A DNA stretch of 64,000 nt from Strigamia acuminata (GCA_949358305.1 OX442318.1:15666517-15730516), one strand, 5' to 3'; counted from the stretch's first letter, positions 29,790 to 39,854 are shown. A program made the numbers and translations. Notes: generated by a model from the letters alone, not told the origin.

Positions 29790-32700
29790 TCAGAATCGGA
29801 AAATCTTGGAGATTAACGACTTCAAACGTTCGGAACTAAGCCATTTGGTAAATATGTCCGCAACGTTCTGTTCACCGGATACTTTGTGAAGATCGAAACA
29901 TCCCGCCGTATACCACTCTCGTAGCCAATGATATTTGACGCGGATATGCTTGGTCTTTGAATTTTCCACGTCATTCGAAGTAAACTGGATAGCCGCGAGA
30001 GCGTCGGAATAGATGATCGGTCGGGATTGCCTGTCGAGAATCGGAAATTCGGTGTAAATGTTGTCGAGCCAGAAGGATTCCTTCACACATTCCACCAGGG
30101 CGATAAATTCTGCTTCCATGGTGGAACATGCAACCGTTGATTGTTTTCGGCACGACCAGCCAATTGGCACATTTCCGATAAAGTTGATATAGCCGCCGAA
30201 ACTTAGAGACGTGGCTGCTTCGCTCGCCCATGACGCATCCGTAAAAGCCCACAGTTGGCTAGAATTACAGCCCGAAAGCTCGATACGATAGTCGATAGTG
30301 TTGGCCACATATTGAAGAACTTGGAGGAGGGCTCGGATATGCGTCTTGTCGTAACAGGTGTTGAATTGGCTTAGCGAAATAACCGAAAATAAGATGTCGG
30401 GGCGTGTTCTCGACGCGAGGAATAAAAGTGAACCGATGAGAGATCGGTAAGGAAAGTCCGGTAGATTTTCGATTGACCCCTTCACGAGCGTTGTCCCGGG
30501 TGTGACGGGGACCTTCACGAGGCGATTGATAGAGACCTCGAACTTCTTAACGAGCTTTGCAATGTAGGCGCGTTGCGTGATGAAGGTTCGACCAGCGTCT
30601 CGAATGAACTCGACGCCCAATAGTCTCGTGATGGGACCAAGATTAACTATGTCGAATTTGGACGAGATAAGCTGGATGATTCGGGTTAACACGGTGTCGG
30701 AAGCGTAGAACAGTACGATGTCATCGACGTACACCAACATAACGGCACAATTGCCGTAAATGTACACACAATTGCACGCGGGCATCTTCCGAAAACCGAG
30801 AGCTCGAAGCGTTCCATCCAACTTTTCGTACCACTCCCTCCCTGATTGGTGAAGTCCGTAGAGGGATTTAACAAGCAGCCAGACGTTTGCGGGGTTTGAA
30901 CAAGTTGCACCTGCGGGGATGCGCATGTATACCTTGTGCTTCAGGTCCCCATACAGGTATGCACTTTTAACGTCGAGGTGAGCGTCCTTCCATCCTCTGA
31001 GGACGACTAGAAGACAGAAGAATAGCCGGATCAAAACGAAGTTCACGACCGGACTAAAAACCTCGTCGTAATCAACCCCGATGGTTTGGCGAAAGCCTTG
31101 CGCGACGAGTCGAGCACGATAACGAGTTATTTCGCCACTTAGGTCCGTCTTCAGTTTGAAGATCCATTTACAGCCTAACACTGTAGTCTCGGGTGGCCTC
31201 GGAACTTCGACATAGATCTGCCTTTCCTTGAATATTCCCAATTCTTCGTCAATGGCTTCACGCCATTTCGGAGCATCTTGAAACTTCGGAATTTCCGCGT
31301 ACGATGATGGTTCCGTACGGCAAAGATGAGCGGCATGTCGAGGACCGGGAATCGTGGGCAGTGTGTGCTCCATATTGCCGAAAAAGAAAAGTTCTGGATC
31401 GTAGGGGAGATTATTCATCGTGCAGAATTCTTCAACGTCCCGTCTCGAACGTAATCGGAGGTTAGGTTCCGGGAAATAATAGACATCGGTGTCTATACAT
31501 CCAGGGCGTTGATCTTTTCGGAGATGTTCCTCCCGAATCCATCGTCTGAAGACTGTATCACCGCCAACATAACGCCAATAGAAAGACGTTTTCCCGGCTG
31601 ACGGTGCTGCAACATGGGTAGGGCCAGGAGGCAATGGGGATAAAGCTCCTTGATCGAATATTGGCATCATATGTTGCAAAATATTTCGGCCGTCTCTTCT
31701 GCGCGTTGTGACGAAACGGGTTGGCGAGCCAGGCGGTGAAAGACCAGGAGAACTAGTTTGAGACGTTTCCGGTGAGACGTGTTGAGACTGAATCTGTTGC
31801 AACTCTGCCGCGTCCGGTTGAATTGCCTCATCAACAATCTGCCCAACATCTTCATCCGTATCCGGTCCTTCCTCTTGATAAAGGATTGGATATGATGCTG
31901 ATCGTCCCAAACTCGCAGAACCCGGTAATGCCAGTGCGCATGCATCTAACAACTGACGTTCAGGTGTATTAAGTGGGGAAATATGCACCAGTGGGATGGA
32001 TATGGATTGCGAAACAGATCCGTTTCCATCATCATCATCGTCATCGTCGTCGGACGTATTCGAGGAATCCCCGTCAGTGTCGGCTTTTGGCCAATCCAAA
32101 TAGTGGACGTTATCGTCGAATGACACGTGTTGTTGTTGGCTAACATTGGGTTCCTCGAAAATTTGATTGCGATGACCATTTTGACTTTTCAATGTCCTTT
32201 TATAAGATTGATGTTCATCAATGCGTACGTGAGTTGATTCCGTTACGCTATTGTCCATAGGATTCCATATGCGGTAACCACGTGTACCTGTGGCGTAGCC
32301 TACGAGGAAACCCTCCCAGGCACGAGGATCAAGCTTTTTGCGTCCCGGTGCAGTAAAGTGCACCCAGCACTTGGATCCAATTTTCCTCAGGTGGCGCAAA
32401 GAAAGAGCACGCTGACGCCAAAGTATGTATGGCACTTGGTTATTCAAACGGGAATGTGGACTTCTATTTTTAATGTAGGCGAAATTGACCGCGAGTTCAG
32501 CCCATAAACCTTCCGGAAGTTGTGTCTCTTGTAAAACAGCTCTAATGTGGTCAACCATTGTCCGGTTAATTCTTTCGGCTGTGCCGTTCATTTGAGGGCT
32601 TGACGGGTTTGTTCGCTGCCCCTGGATCCCCTTTTCCTTCAAGTACTGTTGAAATTCATTGGACATGAATTCGCCGCCCCTATCAGATCGAATGGCTTTA

Positions 32701-34808
32701 ATGCGCGTGTTCGCAACGCGCTCGACCCTGGCGACGATCTCCTTGAAGCACGAGAAAACTTGGGATTTTTGTGCCAAAGGGGTGATCCAAGTGTACCTCG
32801 TCGCGTCATCGATGACGGTGAAAACGAAGCGAGCGCCCCCAAATGAGGCTACCGGATACGGCCCCCACACGTCCATATGCAAAAGATCAAGGGGCTGAGA
32901 TGTTGAAGGATGTAGATCCGGCTTGTGAGAAGCTCTGACGGATTTCGCAAGGCGGCAGTCGTTGCACGCCAATTCTTGCGACACTTCCGCTGGTTCGAGT
33001 CCATATACATTGTCATTATTGGCTAACAACTTCAACGCATTGGTGTGCAAATGCCCAAGACGACTATGCCACAAACCGGTTGCATCTTTCACAGAGGCAG
33101 GGTTGGCAAGAGCTTTCTTCGGGAACTGGACAGGATTTGGAATAACCTTCTTTTGTGATTGAGAAGGATTACCAGCGGATTGGATGGGAGAAGGAGATGT
33201 GACGGGTGGAGGACTGCTGGGGATATGCTGGAGAGCATTAGCATAGGAATGGATTGGAGGGTTTAAGTGGATAGGTAAAGATTGTGTTGTAGGTGTAGGA
33301 TTGATGGCGGCCGAAATTGACTTCGGGGCCTCTGTCGCAGGTAATGGCGGCATTTGAATCCTAAAATCCGAAATGTTCTGTTGCAATGACTTCTGCCTTT
33401 TCTGCTTCGGAATATTCACGAAGTCAATTTCCGTTGTTACAAATGTCTGAACGGGTGATTGCTGGATCATTGGTGAAGTCGTAGTGGCAACAGTTGGATT
33501 TGTACACAACCCATCCACGTAGTAAAGTCCTCCTTTCTCCTTTGCTTTCAGAACGGCACTCGTGATGTCCGTTTCATATATATGGACTTCTCCATTGAAA
33601 ATATGAATATGGTGACGGGTCTTATCAATTTTGGACACTGAGATTAAATTCGCCTCAAAATTGGGCGCATAAAGAACGTTCGTCAGTGTCACATTACAGT
33701 GAGAATTGTCCACACGTGTTTGTAGTTGAACACTTCCTCGACCAGTCACTTGTGATTTTCCTTGGCCTAGTTCAATGTCAAAAGGGACAATATTCACAAA
33801 ATCGGAAAACCACGATCGTATGTGAGAAACATGGTCTGTGGCACCACAATCAACTATCCATTCGTTGGATTGCATCAGGTGGGCAACAGGATGTTCAACA
33901 ATTTGCGGAGCATTTACGAAAAACACCGCGTTGCGAACCGGATGAGAGCTTCCTCTCGGGCGATTGTCCTCGGGTTTAGGAGCCGAGTTCTTGCCACGCT
34001 TCTTGCTTTTGCTGCGAGAACGTTGGAATGTTGCCGTTGGTTGTTGATTCCGGTCGTCACGCTTCGGGTATGGGCACTTGTTAGCGTAGTGACCCATCTC
34101 TTGACAGTTGAAACATCTGACTTGCGACAATGGACGACGTGGACGTGACCCTTGACGAGATTGTTGTGGATTCTGGGCAGACGCGTGAGCTGATGATGAA
34201 ACATTGTGTAAACCAACTGATTTGAGGCGAAGATATTCAGAGACCAATTGTTCGGACACTTTAGTCGGCGTAAAGTTAGCTTCAGGCCAGTTGTAGATGG
34301 CAAACGTGGCCTGAGCATATTCTGAAGGCAGACGATGTAAGTACTGGTAAGCATGATGCTTGTCCGAAACTTCCTCCTTCATATCCCGGAGTTGGCGTAC
34401 CTGGAGATCGACACGACTGACGAAATCGACCATGTCTTCGTTCGGTTGAAGATGTAGGCCCAAAAATTGCCATCTCATGGCTGCTTGGCGAGCCAGAGAG
34501 CTGGGAGCAAAGATTTTTGACAAAATGTCCCAAGCTTCTTTCGGGGTATTGGCGTTGTCCAGTGTGGAGCGTTTCGCCTCGCTCACGTGGCAATAAATGT
34601 GTCCCAACGCCTTGTCCTTCTTTAATTTATATTTCTCAGTCTCTTTCGGGGTCAATGTCAGTAAATATTCGGCCTCTTTTTCCTCGGTGACATGTCTCCA
34701 GAGGCCTTCCGACTTTAGGAGCATGCACATGGCACGACGCCATGACTCATAGTTGTTGATTCCTAACATCGGACACTTTCCAACCGTTGGCTCCACGTAT
34801 TTGGACAT
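29790..34808 (-). CDS. gag-pol: copia B gag-pol polyprotein with MBD-like segment
   Basis: Intact frame of 1672 aa from MSKYVEPTVG; the frame is open 51 codons further upstream but that part lies in the leader. Gag capsid (1-220), knuckle CFNCQEMGHYANKC near 232, protease WIVDCGATDHV near 325 (Cys in place of the usual Ser/Thr after Asp), GAG-pre-integrase LWHSRLGHLHTNALKLL with CNDC, integrase acids in LLHMDVWGP (about 640), IRSDRGGEF and NGTAERINR. A long low-complexity linker (poly-Asp near 32030) follows. At about residues 1075-1135 lies a segment resembling a methyl-CpG-binding domain (TDVYYFPEPNLRLRSRRDV, then DPELFFF). RT has KSAYLYGDL and MLVYVDDIVLF near 1359; RNase H has FTDASWAS, MEAEFIAL and YSDALAAI. 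Longer than typical copia (about 1400 aa) because of the linker. Confidence 0.95.
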   Translation of the reverse strand: MSKYVEPTVGKCPMLGINNYESWRRAMCMLLKSEGLWRHVTEEKEAEYLLTLTPKETEKYKLKKDKALGHIYCHVSEAKRSTLDNANTPKEAWDILSKIFAPSSLARQAAMRWQFLGLHLQPNEDMVDFVSRVDLQVRQLRDMKEEVSDKHHAYQYLHRLPSEYAQATFAIYNWPEANFTPTKVSEQLVSEYLRLKSVGLHNVSSSAHASAQNPQQSRQGSRPRRPLSQVRCFNCQEMGHYANKCPYPKRDDRNQQPTATFQRSRSKSKKRGKNSAPKPEDNRPRGSSHPVRNAVFFVNAPQIVEHPVAHLMQSNEWIVDCGATDHVSHIRSWFSDFVNIVPFDIELGQGKSQVTGRGSVQLQTRVDNSHCNVTLTNVLYAPNFEANLISVSKIDKTRHHIHIFNGEVHIYETDITSAVLKAKEKGGLYYVDGLCTNPTVATTTSPMIQQSPVQTFVTTEIDFVNIPKQKRQKSLQQNISDFRIQMPPLPATEAPKSISAAINPTPTTQSLPIHLNPPIHSYANALQHIPSSPPPVTSPSPIQSAGNPSQSQKKVIPNPVQFPKKALANPASVKDATGLWHSRLGHLHTNALKLLANNDNVYGLEPAEVSQELACNDCRLAKSVRASHKPDLHPSTSQPLDLLHMDVWGPYPVASFGGARFVFTVIDDATRYTWITPLAQKSQVFSCFKEIVARVERVANTRIKAIRSDRGGEFMSNEFQQYLKEKGIQGQRTNPSSPQMNGTAERINRTMVDHIRAVLQETQLPEGLWAELAVNFAYIKNRSPHSRLNNQVPYILWRQRALSLRHLRKIGSKCWVHFTAPGRKKLDPRAWEGFLVGYATGTRGYRIWNPMDNSVTESTHVRIDEHQSYKRTLKSQNGHRNQIFEEPNVSQQQHVSFDDNVHYLDWPKADTDGDSSNTSDDDDDDDDGNGSVSQSISIPLVHISPLNTPERQLLDACALALPGSASLGRSASYPILYQEEGPDTDEDVGQIVDEAIQPDAAELQQIQSQHVSPETSQTSSPGLSPPGSPTRFVTTRRRDGRNILQHMMPIFDQGALSPLPPGPTHVAAPSAGKTSFYWRYVGGDTVFRRWIREEHLRKDQRPGCIDTDVYYFPEPNLRLRSRRDVEEFCTMNNLPYDPELFFFGNMEHTLPTIPGPRHAAHLCRTEPSSYAEIPKFQDAPKWREAIDEELGIFKERQIYVEVPRPPETTVLGCKWIFKLKTDLSGEITRYRARLVAQGFRQTIGVDYDEVFSPVVNFVLIRLFFCLLVVLRGWKDAHLDVKSAYLYGDLKHKVYMRIPAGATCSNPANVWLLVKSLYGLHQSGREWYEKLDGTLRALGFRKMPACNCVYIYGNCAVMLVYVDDIVLFYASDTVLTRIIQLISSKFDIVNLGPITRLLGVEFIRDAGRTFITQRAYIAKLVKKFEVSINRLVKVPVTPGTTLVKGSIENLPDFPYRSLIGSLLFLASRTRPDILFSVISLSQFNTCYDKTHIRALLQVLQYVANTIDYRIELSGCNSSQLWAFTDASWASEAATSLSFGGYINFIGNVPIGWSCRKQSTVACSTMEAEFIALVECVKESFWLDNIYTEFPILDRQSRPIIYSDALAAIQFTSNDVENSKTKHIRVKYHWLREWYTAGCFDLHKVSGEQNVADIFTKWLSSERLKSLISKIFRF

Positions 34809-35391
34809 CTTGACGTGAGAAATTCGCAGATTTCGCTCACCGCGAGAAAATACAAAGGCGTAGAGAGTGATATAGGCGTAATAGGAGGCACTCGTAGCAC
34901 TGCACGATCCAATGGCACAATCACGATCACAATACGACGCACTTTCGAGGCGGAAAACCACAAATTGGGAGCCGATGCTACAATCAGCTGATAACCTAGA
35001 GTGAGTGTCCCCCTAGTGTCCTTTGAGATCGCCTGGGATTGCGGGAATACTAGGTGGCGCAGGGCTCAGCCTCACTCTAGAATACAACAATAGCGGTGGA
35101 CAGACTTGTCCGAAGGGCTATTGCGATTCTAATAATGACCCAACCAAAAACCTTAATATCTATCTTATAATAACAAAGTTTCACGACAGGGAAGGCGAAA
35201 ATGTGATGAATCTCCCGCGTAACGTCACGCGAGCTCGTGATAAAGGCACGAGCGGGTTTTCTCGAAAAACCCGTTAAAAGCGCTAATTTGGATTCGAAAA
35301 TCCAAATTCTTCTCATTAAATGAGGCTCTTCACGAAAATACGCAAAAATCGTCGAAAATAAATAACTCGTCGTGAATTCGTCGATACTATA
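34809..35391 (-). other. copia B leader
   Basis: About 580 bp without a supported gene. It holds the motif TGTCGTGAAACTTTGTTA (minus, 35171-35188), identical to the copia leader at 1279-1296, and a pair of inverted 10-mers CTAGAGTGAG (34998) and CTCACTCTAG (about 35069). Confidence 0.6.
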
Positions 35392-35409
35392 TACCATCCT
35401 CTGCTACCA
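35392..35409 (-). other. copia B primer-binding site, initiator tRNA-Met
   Basis: Minus-strand TGGTAGCAGAGGATGGTA, two bases after the LTR, complementary to the 3' end of initiator tRNA-Met over about 17 bases. Confidence 0.85.
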
Positions 35410-35411
35410 AT

Positions 35412-35996
35412 TGTACGTTAGTAGCAGAGGCGAGCGGCGCAAATTCGGCGTGAACCGAAACGTGGAAGCGAATTATAACGAAGATGGCGTCGTGCTGCAC
35501 GCACGAACGTGTCGACGACGTTTTGCAAGGAAACGAACGACGGCCGCGCAGAAAAGCGCTTATATGCCAAAAAGACAAGACTTAACACTTGTTAAAACTA
35601 TAAAATAAGGTTTAATAATAACATACTTAACAATTGAGTCCAGAATTAATGAAAAATGGCGGAGCAGCTCGCTCTCGAGGTGGGCGCCATGTTGACAAGT
35701 GGAAAAGTGTACATTGCGACACCTTGTGTCGGTAATTGTAATCACATGACATAAAATTAAAGTGAATTAAACATTGTGGCTAAATAAAGCATGATGCTCC
35801 ATGCTTAAAAATCAAATACAATTGTAAACATTGGAAATAAGCCATTTGAGATGTAAATAAACATTAAATCATTATATCAAATTATATAAAGACAATTGGG
35901 ATTTGATATAAAATAAATATCGGAATAAATGATTAGAATGTAACATAATAAGATTCTATGTCTCATCGACATATAAAATGGTCTTTTAGACCAACA
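35412..35996 (-). repeat. copia B 5' LTR (585 bp, longer copy)
   Basis: Contains 159 bp absent from the other LTR (about 35587-35745), including ATGGCGGAGCAGCTCG-type sequence. The rest is nearly identical. The minus-strand U3/R/U5 parts were not delimited. Confidence 0.9.
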
Positions 35997-36001
35997 AAAA
36001 T

Positions 36002-36598
36002 ATCTCCGCTGGATTTGCCGAGAAGAGAGATGGACCGTGGGAAATTACTAAAGTACTTCCTGGCGGAGCGTATAAATTACGCAAATTAGCTGATGGTTCG
36101 ATTGAAAAATCAGTAAATATTAAAGCGTTGTATCCCTATACTCCGTCGTACCCGATTGAGACTTGGAAAATAGGACAAAAGTCCGCCTCTTACTCGCCTC
36201 AAGAAAATCCTAAATGGATGGACGAAAGTAATCAACTTCCGGATGCTGAGAAAATGGAATTAATTCCTGAAACTTCCTCAGAAATTCCAATGGAATTATC
36301 CGACTCAACTTCAGTGCAGATTGACAAATCTGCGCCCACAAAGTCTAAACATAGACATAGACAACGCTTAACTGCTATGGAAAGGAAAGCGGCGTTAAAA
36401 AGAGGCGAAGTTCCAAAGAAACCGCCTCGAAAACCCCGCAAACCCCAACCGATAGTTCCACGAACTAGCACTCGTCCACGACGAGAACGAAAACCAAATC
36501 CTAAATATGCAGATGAAAATTTCGTGCGAAACATCACTGCAGTATTTAAAAAACCATACCAACAACGAGGAAAAGCCTCAAAGTTCTGTTGGAATTGA
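36002..36598 (+). pseudogene. pol: Ty3/gypsy integrase C-terminal part (GPY-like and basic tail)
   Basis: In phase with the integrase at 28143-29144 once copia B and one AAAAT are set aside. It begins with a GPY/F-like stretch (RDGPWEITKVLPGGAYKLRK) typical of gypsy integrase C-termini, then a Ser/Pro/Glu-rich linker and a strongly basic tail (KSKHRHRQRLTAMERKAALK, PPRKPRKPQP, RPRRERKPNP), ending at a stop at 36598. The basic tail could contact DNA or act as a nuclear localisation signal; this is inference. No chromodomain is visible. Confidence 0.8.
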
Positions 36599-37651
36599 TA
36601 AGTTTTATTCAAAACTTGGAGACTGTAATTATTTACATGTCTGACAGGTGTAGTGATTTATAATCTCAACACCGGGGGACAAGATATTACGATATTTATG
36701 GAAATTTATATTAAAATATGAATTTGTTGCGATGAATTAAATATTCGGTAGAATATTTTAATTTTTTGGTCGTATTTACATGTATTTTAACCAAAATACA
36801 GAGAATTACTTTGAAAAGTGATAATCTCGCGTAATTACGAAAATACGAGACTTACGAGGTGTGATTAAACCTCGAACCCGACAATTAATAGGGAATAAAA
36901 TTCCCAGGGTTCATTGCACACAAACACTTCGTTAAACACACGGATACTAGTGACTTTGTCCCTTCAACCGTCTTCGCTTTTCGACTTGAGAATTTCGACG
37001 CTAATTCATTTAGCCGACTTCAAACCAGGAAAACTAGCTTCTAATTGTAAGTAGTTTTCGTTAATATTCTTTGACTAAAGAATTAGAAAATTGTTCGCAA
37101 CAATTGAAAATATCGGCGTCCCGATAAAAAATTAGAAGTTCACGTGTTGTTATAAGCGTGAATCGGCATTAAATCACTCTGGAAGTTTAGCTATTCAGTC
37201 GAATAGTTGGGTTAAATATTAATAATGAATTATTAAGATTTAAGTATGTAGGCACTAATTATTTAAATCAAGTCGCGGTCGAGGCTTGCATAAATTATTT
37301 GGCGATGAATTTTCAATGTAAGATATTTATTAGACTAAGTGTTAATTAATTAATACGAAAAGTTATCTTTGATACTCGGAAGTTGGGTTAAATAATTTAC
37401 AAAACTAAGGGGATTTTTTCTTTTGAAAAATCAACAAGTTGCGATTTTCGATGAAAATCTTTGCCGGCGAGTCCATTCTCGTGTCATAAACACAAGGGGA
37501 ATGTGACTCATTAGTGTCACGTGTTAAGGGTTATAAATAACTCGAGTTGTGTATTTTCGTTGCGAACAATACGTTTTAAATTCTTTGGACTCAAGGAATG
37601 GCTATTTAGAGTGGAATTATTTTTAATAAAATAATTTATTTGCGTCTGCAG
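36599..37651 (+). other. non-coding spacer between pol and ORF3, possible intron
   Basis: AT-rich, no supported coding frame. A purine run ACCGGGGGACAAGA occurs at 36671. A strong splice-donor-like AATTGTAAGTAG lies near 37048 and an acceptor-like TTATTTGCGTCTGCAG ends at 37651, one base before the ORF3 ATG. Either an intron in a separate ORF3 transcript or an acceptor for a subgenomic gypsy RNA would fit. Confidence 0.5.
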
Positions 37652-39169
37652 ATGGGAAGTGGTAAACACCGTTCAAAACGGAGTCATCGACGTCACCGTC
37701 ATGAAAGCTCCAGCTCGTCCACCTCGTCTAGTGACGAGCAACGCTGTTCAGCGGAACGTGCTTACATGAGGGCCCAACCGATACCGACGGCGCCCGCCTC
37801 GATGTACGCCCTGATGCCGCTGCAACTCGCAACGCTTAATTGGCTGAGCGTCCATCCGGACGGACTTCCGCTCGATTTGAATTCGATGATGCAGGCCCCG
37901 TCCACTTCTGCGCAGCCAACTGTTTATGAGTCGGCGCAATTGGCCCCGTTGGCCCAGGTAGCATATCCGCCTGTAAACGTTATCAACGTCCCGTTGGCCC
38001 CGCATTCGCCAGAATTTCGGCCGCCAACTGCAAGCGTGGCGCCTACCGTCGCCAACACGTCGAATGCAGCTGCACCGACTGTGGCAGGACAATCAACGTC
38101 TGTTGCACATCTTCCTGCCGGTGCTGAATCTTCAGCATCCGAATATGGATGGAACGAGCCGCCACCGGGCGCCCTGCGTTTTTCGGAGCCTGTTTCTCGC
38201 AACCGCGAGTACCGAGCCGCCAATAAGGCAAGAAAGAAGGACGAGAAGGCCCGCCTGCGCAAAGAACAGTGCGAGCGTGACATGGCAGCCGGAATACCTC
38301 ACGATAACATCGTGACCGACCAAGCCACGGAGACGATCTGCCCATTTTGCGTCGGCTGTGGGTGGTGCTGCGGTGCATCCGCAGGTTCCTCATTAATGAG
38401 ATGTCCAAACTGTCGAGGAAGGAAAACGCGACCGCGTTCGGAGCCGTGGCGCAAGGAGGTTCAGCCCCACGTGGTGAAAGGCATTAAGCCTAACGAGAAG
38501 CGATGTTGGGCTCACTGCCCCAAGTGCCGATTGTTTCTAAACAGCCGCGGCGAGGCTGTGTACATCGACCCGCGCTTCCTCACCTGGACCCGTGCTGAAG
38601 CCAACGCCGGCGTAAGAGTCGAACTCCTTCGACAGTCACCGCCGCCGTCCGAGGACTCTGAAGTTTCTACTGAAACTGTCCAGGCCGCCGACAGCGTTGG
38701 AAGCGAGGTCGTAGAAGAAATCGTTCGACCGAGAACGATGTCGCGTGGACGAGGCTGTCTGACGCTCGACCGAGCGAGAGAAATTGCCAAAGTTCAACGA
38801 ACCAACATCTTGGCACGAGGGCGAGCCCGTAAGCTTCAACAGGCAGTAGAAGCGTCGTCCAAACCCGTGGAGGATCCTCCAGCGGTCGTAATCGACGTGT
38901 CGAGCGCTCCTATCGCGCCTAAGTCTGAAACTTCGGACGAGGCACAGTTCGAGGACGCTGAAGAGCTGCTTTCCGTCGTTGATTTCGTGGCTGAGCTTCT
39001 CGACGACATGCCGTTTCCGCCTCCGAGTCCGGATGAAATCGAAGCGCCGAAAGAAGCTGTGTTTTCCGCCGTCTCGACAGAGGCGACTGAAGAGTCTGAT
39101 TTTCTGACTTCTGCTGAAGTCGAGAAGAAGGAAGAGAAAGATTCGACTGACGTCGAAAAGAAGGATTAA
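37652..39169 (+). CDS. ORF3: unknown protein with Cys-rich zinc-ribbon-like region
   Basis: I do not recognise this gene. It encodes 505 aa from the ATG at 37652. Residues 1-30 are an RS/His-rich basic stretch (GSGKHRSKRSHRRHRHESSS); 30-180 are Pro/Ala/Val-rich and probably disordered; about 185-215 is highly basic and charged (RAANKARKKDEKARLRKEQ). About 230-290 is a Cys cluster, CPFCVGCGWCCG, CPNCRGRK and CWAHCPKC, whose CxxC spacing suggests zinc binding of the zinc-ribbon or DnaJ-like kind. The C-terminus is acidic and ends in KKEEKDSTDVEKKD. It is GC-rich while both flanks are AT-rich. It takes the place where some gypsy elements have env, but shows no signal peptide or membrane span, so it is not an envelope protein. 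It could be an accessory ORF of the gypsy element, the gag of another element, or a captured host exon. Confidence 0.7.
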   Translation: MGSGKHRSKRSHRRHRHESSSSSTSSSDEQRCSAERAYMRAQPIPTAPASMYALMPLQLATLNWLSVHPDGLPLDLNSMMQAPSTSAQPTVYESAQLAPLAQVAYPPVNVINVPLAPHSPEFRPPTASVAPTVANTSNAAAPTVAGQSTSVAHLPAGAESSASEYGWNEPPPGALRFSEPVSRNREYRAANKARKKDEKARLRKEQCERDMAAGIPHDNIVTDQATETICPFCVGCGWCCGASAGSSLMRCPNCRGRKTRPRSEPWRKEVQPHVVKGIKPNEKRCWAHCPKCRLFLNSRGEAVYIDPRFLTWTRAEANAGVRVELLRQSPPPSEDSEVSTETVQAADSVGSEVVEEIVRPRTMSRGRGCLTLDRAREIAKVQRTNILARGRARKLQQAVEASSKPVEDPPAVVIDVSSAPIAPKSETSDEAQFEDAEELLSVVDFVAELLDDMPFPPPSPDEIEAPKEAVFSAVSTEATEESDFLTSAEVEKKEEKDSTDVEKKD

Positions 39170-39854
39170 AAGGGACAAATTAACATTCGTTATTTTCCGA
39201 GTGGATATTTTTGACTAAAAATAATCCAAGTGTTTTGTTGTGTTTTTTGCAATTACGAAATATTCTCATGAGTGTTGTGTTTGTTTGGTTTCAAGATCTT
39301 GAACTAATTATTTAAATATTCATAAGAATATAGTTGATTTAAAATTGGATTCAATTTAATTTGTTTTGTTTTCGAATTCAATTTGGATGTTTATTTAAAC
39401 TAATCATATTAATATATGTTTGTTTGATTTATTTGCGAATTTCATAATTATTTGTGGAAACTTTGTGTTTATTTTTTGCTTTGATCGAAGCGTTAAAGAA
39501 TTTCAAGTTGAAATTCGTTAATTTTTTATGACATTCGTAATAAAGAATTAGTAGTTTAGATTTTCCGATAAATAAAATTTTGCATAAATTTATTTTATTT
39601 GGTCATCTGGATAATTAATAAGCTGTGAAGAAGTTTATTTGATGGAGAAAATAAAATTTCTATCGAAATTAGTTTTCTCGAACATGTATCCATGTTCGGA
39701 CGAGTTCATTTCCGTCGCTTAGCAACCGGGAGTTGCGTTGTACCGGGAAGCCGATTAGTCTAATCGGGTGACGAAGTTTCTGAAAGAAATAACGTGATTA
39801 AGTTTAATAAAATACTTACCCAGTGGATTAATTCGATAGAATTAGGTGAACATT
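39170..39854 (+). other. AT-rich region after ORF3, ends at the satellite junction
   Basis: No coding frame and no LTR matching 16194-17527. A purine run AAAAGGGACAAA directly follows the ORF3 stop. Near 39717-39775 the phrase CTTAGCAACCGGGAGTTGCG loosely recalls CCTAGCAACCCGTGTTG at 18254 in the gypsy leader, too weakly to call a repeat. The junction with the array (TTATCCTTGGGG here, TTAACCTTGGGG in full units) shares short homology. Confidence 0.6.

Larger units (their letters stand above)
29145..35996 (-). mobile_element. copia B: full-length Ty1/copia element in gypsy integrase
   Basis: LTRs starting TGTACGTTAG and ending GACCAACA bound 6852 bp, with 5-bp target duplication AAAAT (29140-29144, 35997-36001). 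On the minus strand: right LTR, primer site, leader, 1672-aa gag-pol, polypurine tract AAAGGGGGAAT, left LTR. The LTRs differ by one substitution plus a 159-bp length difference, so the insertion is recent. Confidence 0.95.
16194..39854 (+). mobile_element. large Ty3/gypsy element, 3' truncated, with two nested copia insertions
   Basis: In order: 5' LTR (16194-17527), tRNA-Gln primer site, leader, gag (split at 20361), -1 frameshift site, protease-RT-RNase H-integrase (split at 29144), and a third ORF (37652-39169). Removing copia A (4611 bp plus a 5-bp duplication) and copia B (6852 bp plus 5 bp) leaves about 12.2 kb. The reading frame is preserved across both insertion points, so both copias entered an element that was still open there. 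No 3' LTR is seen before the satellite array begins near 39855. The left boundary is less certain than the primer site. Confidence 0.82.

Noticed and set aside
36002-36598. Chromodomain at the end of the gypsy integrase
   Set aside because: Only a GPY-like part and a basic, Pro-rich tail are present; no aromatic-cage pattern.
37652-39169. ORF3 as a retroviral-type envelope gene
   Set aside because: No signal peptide, cleavage site or membrane-spanning segment can be seen; the protein is hydrophilic with a Cys cluster.
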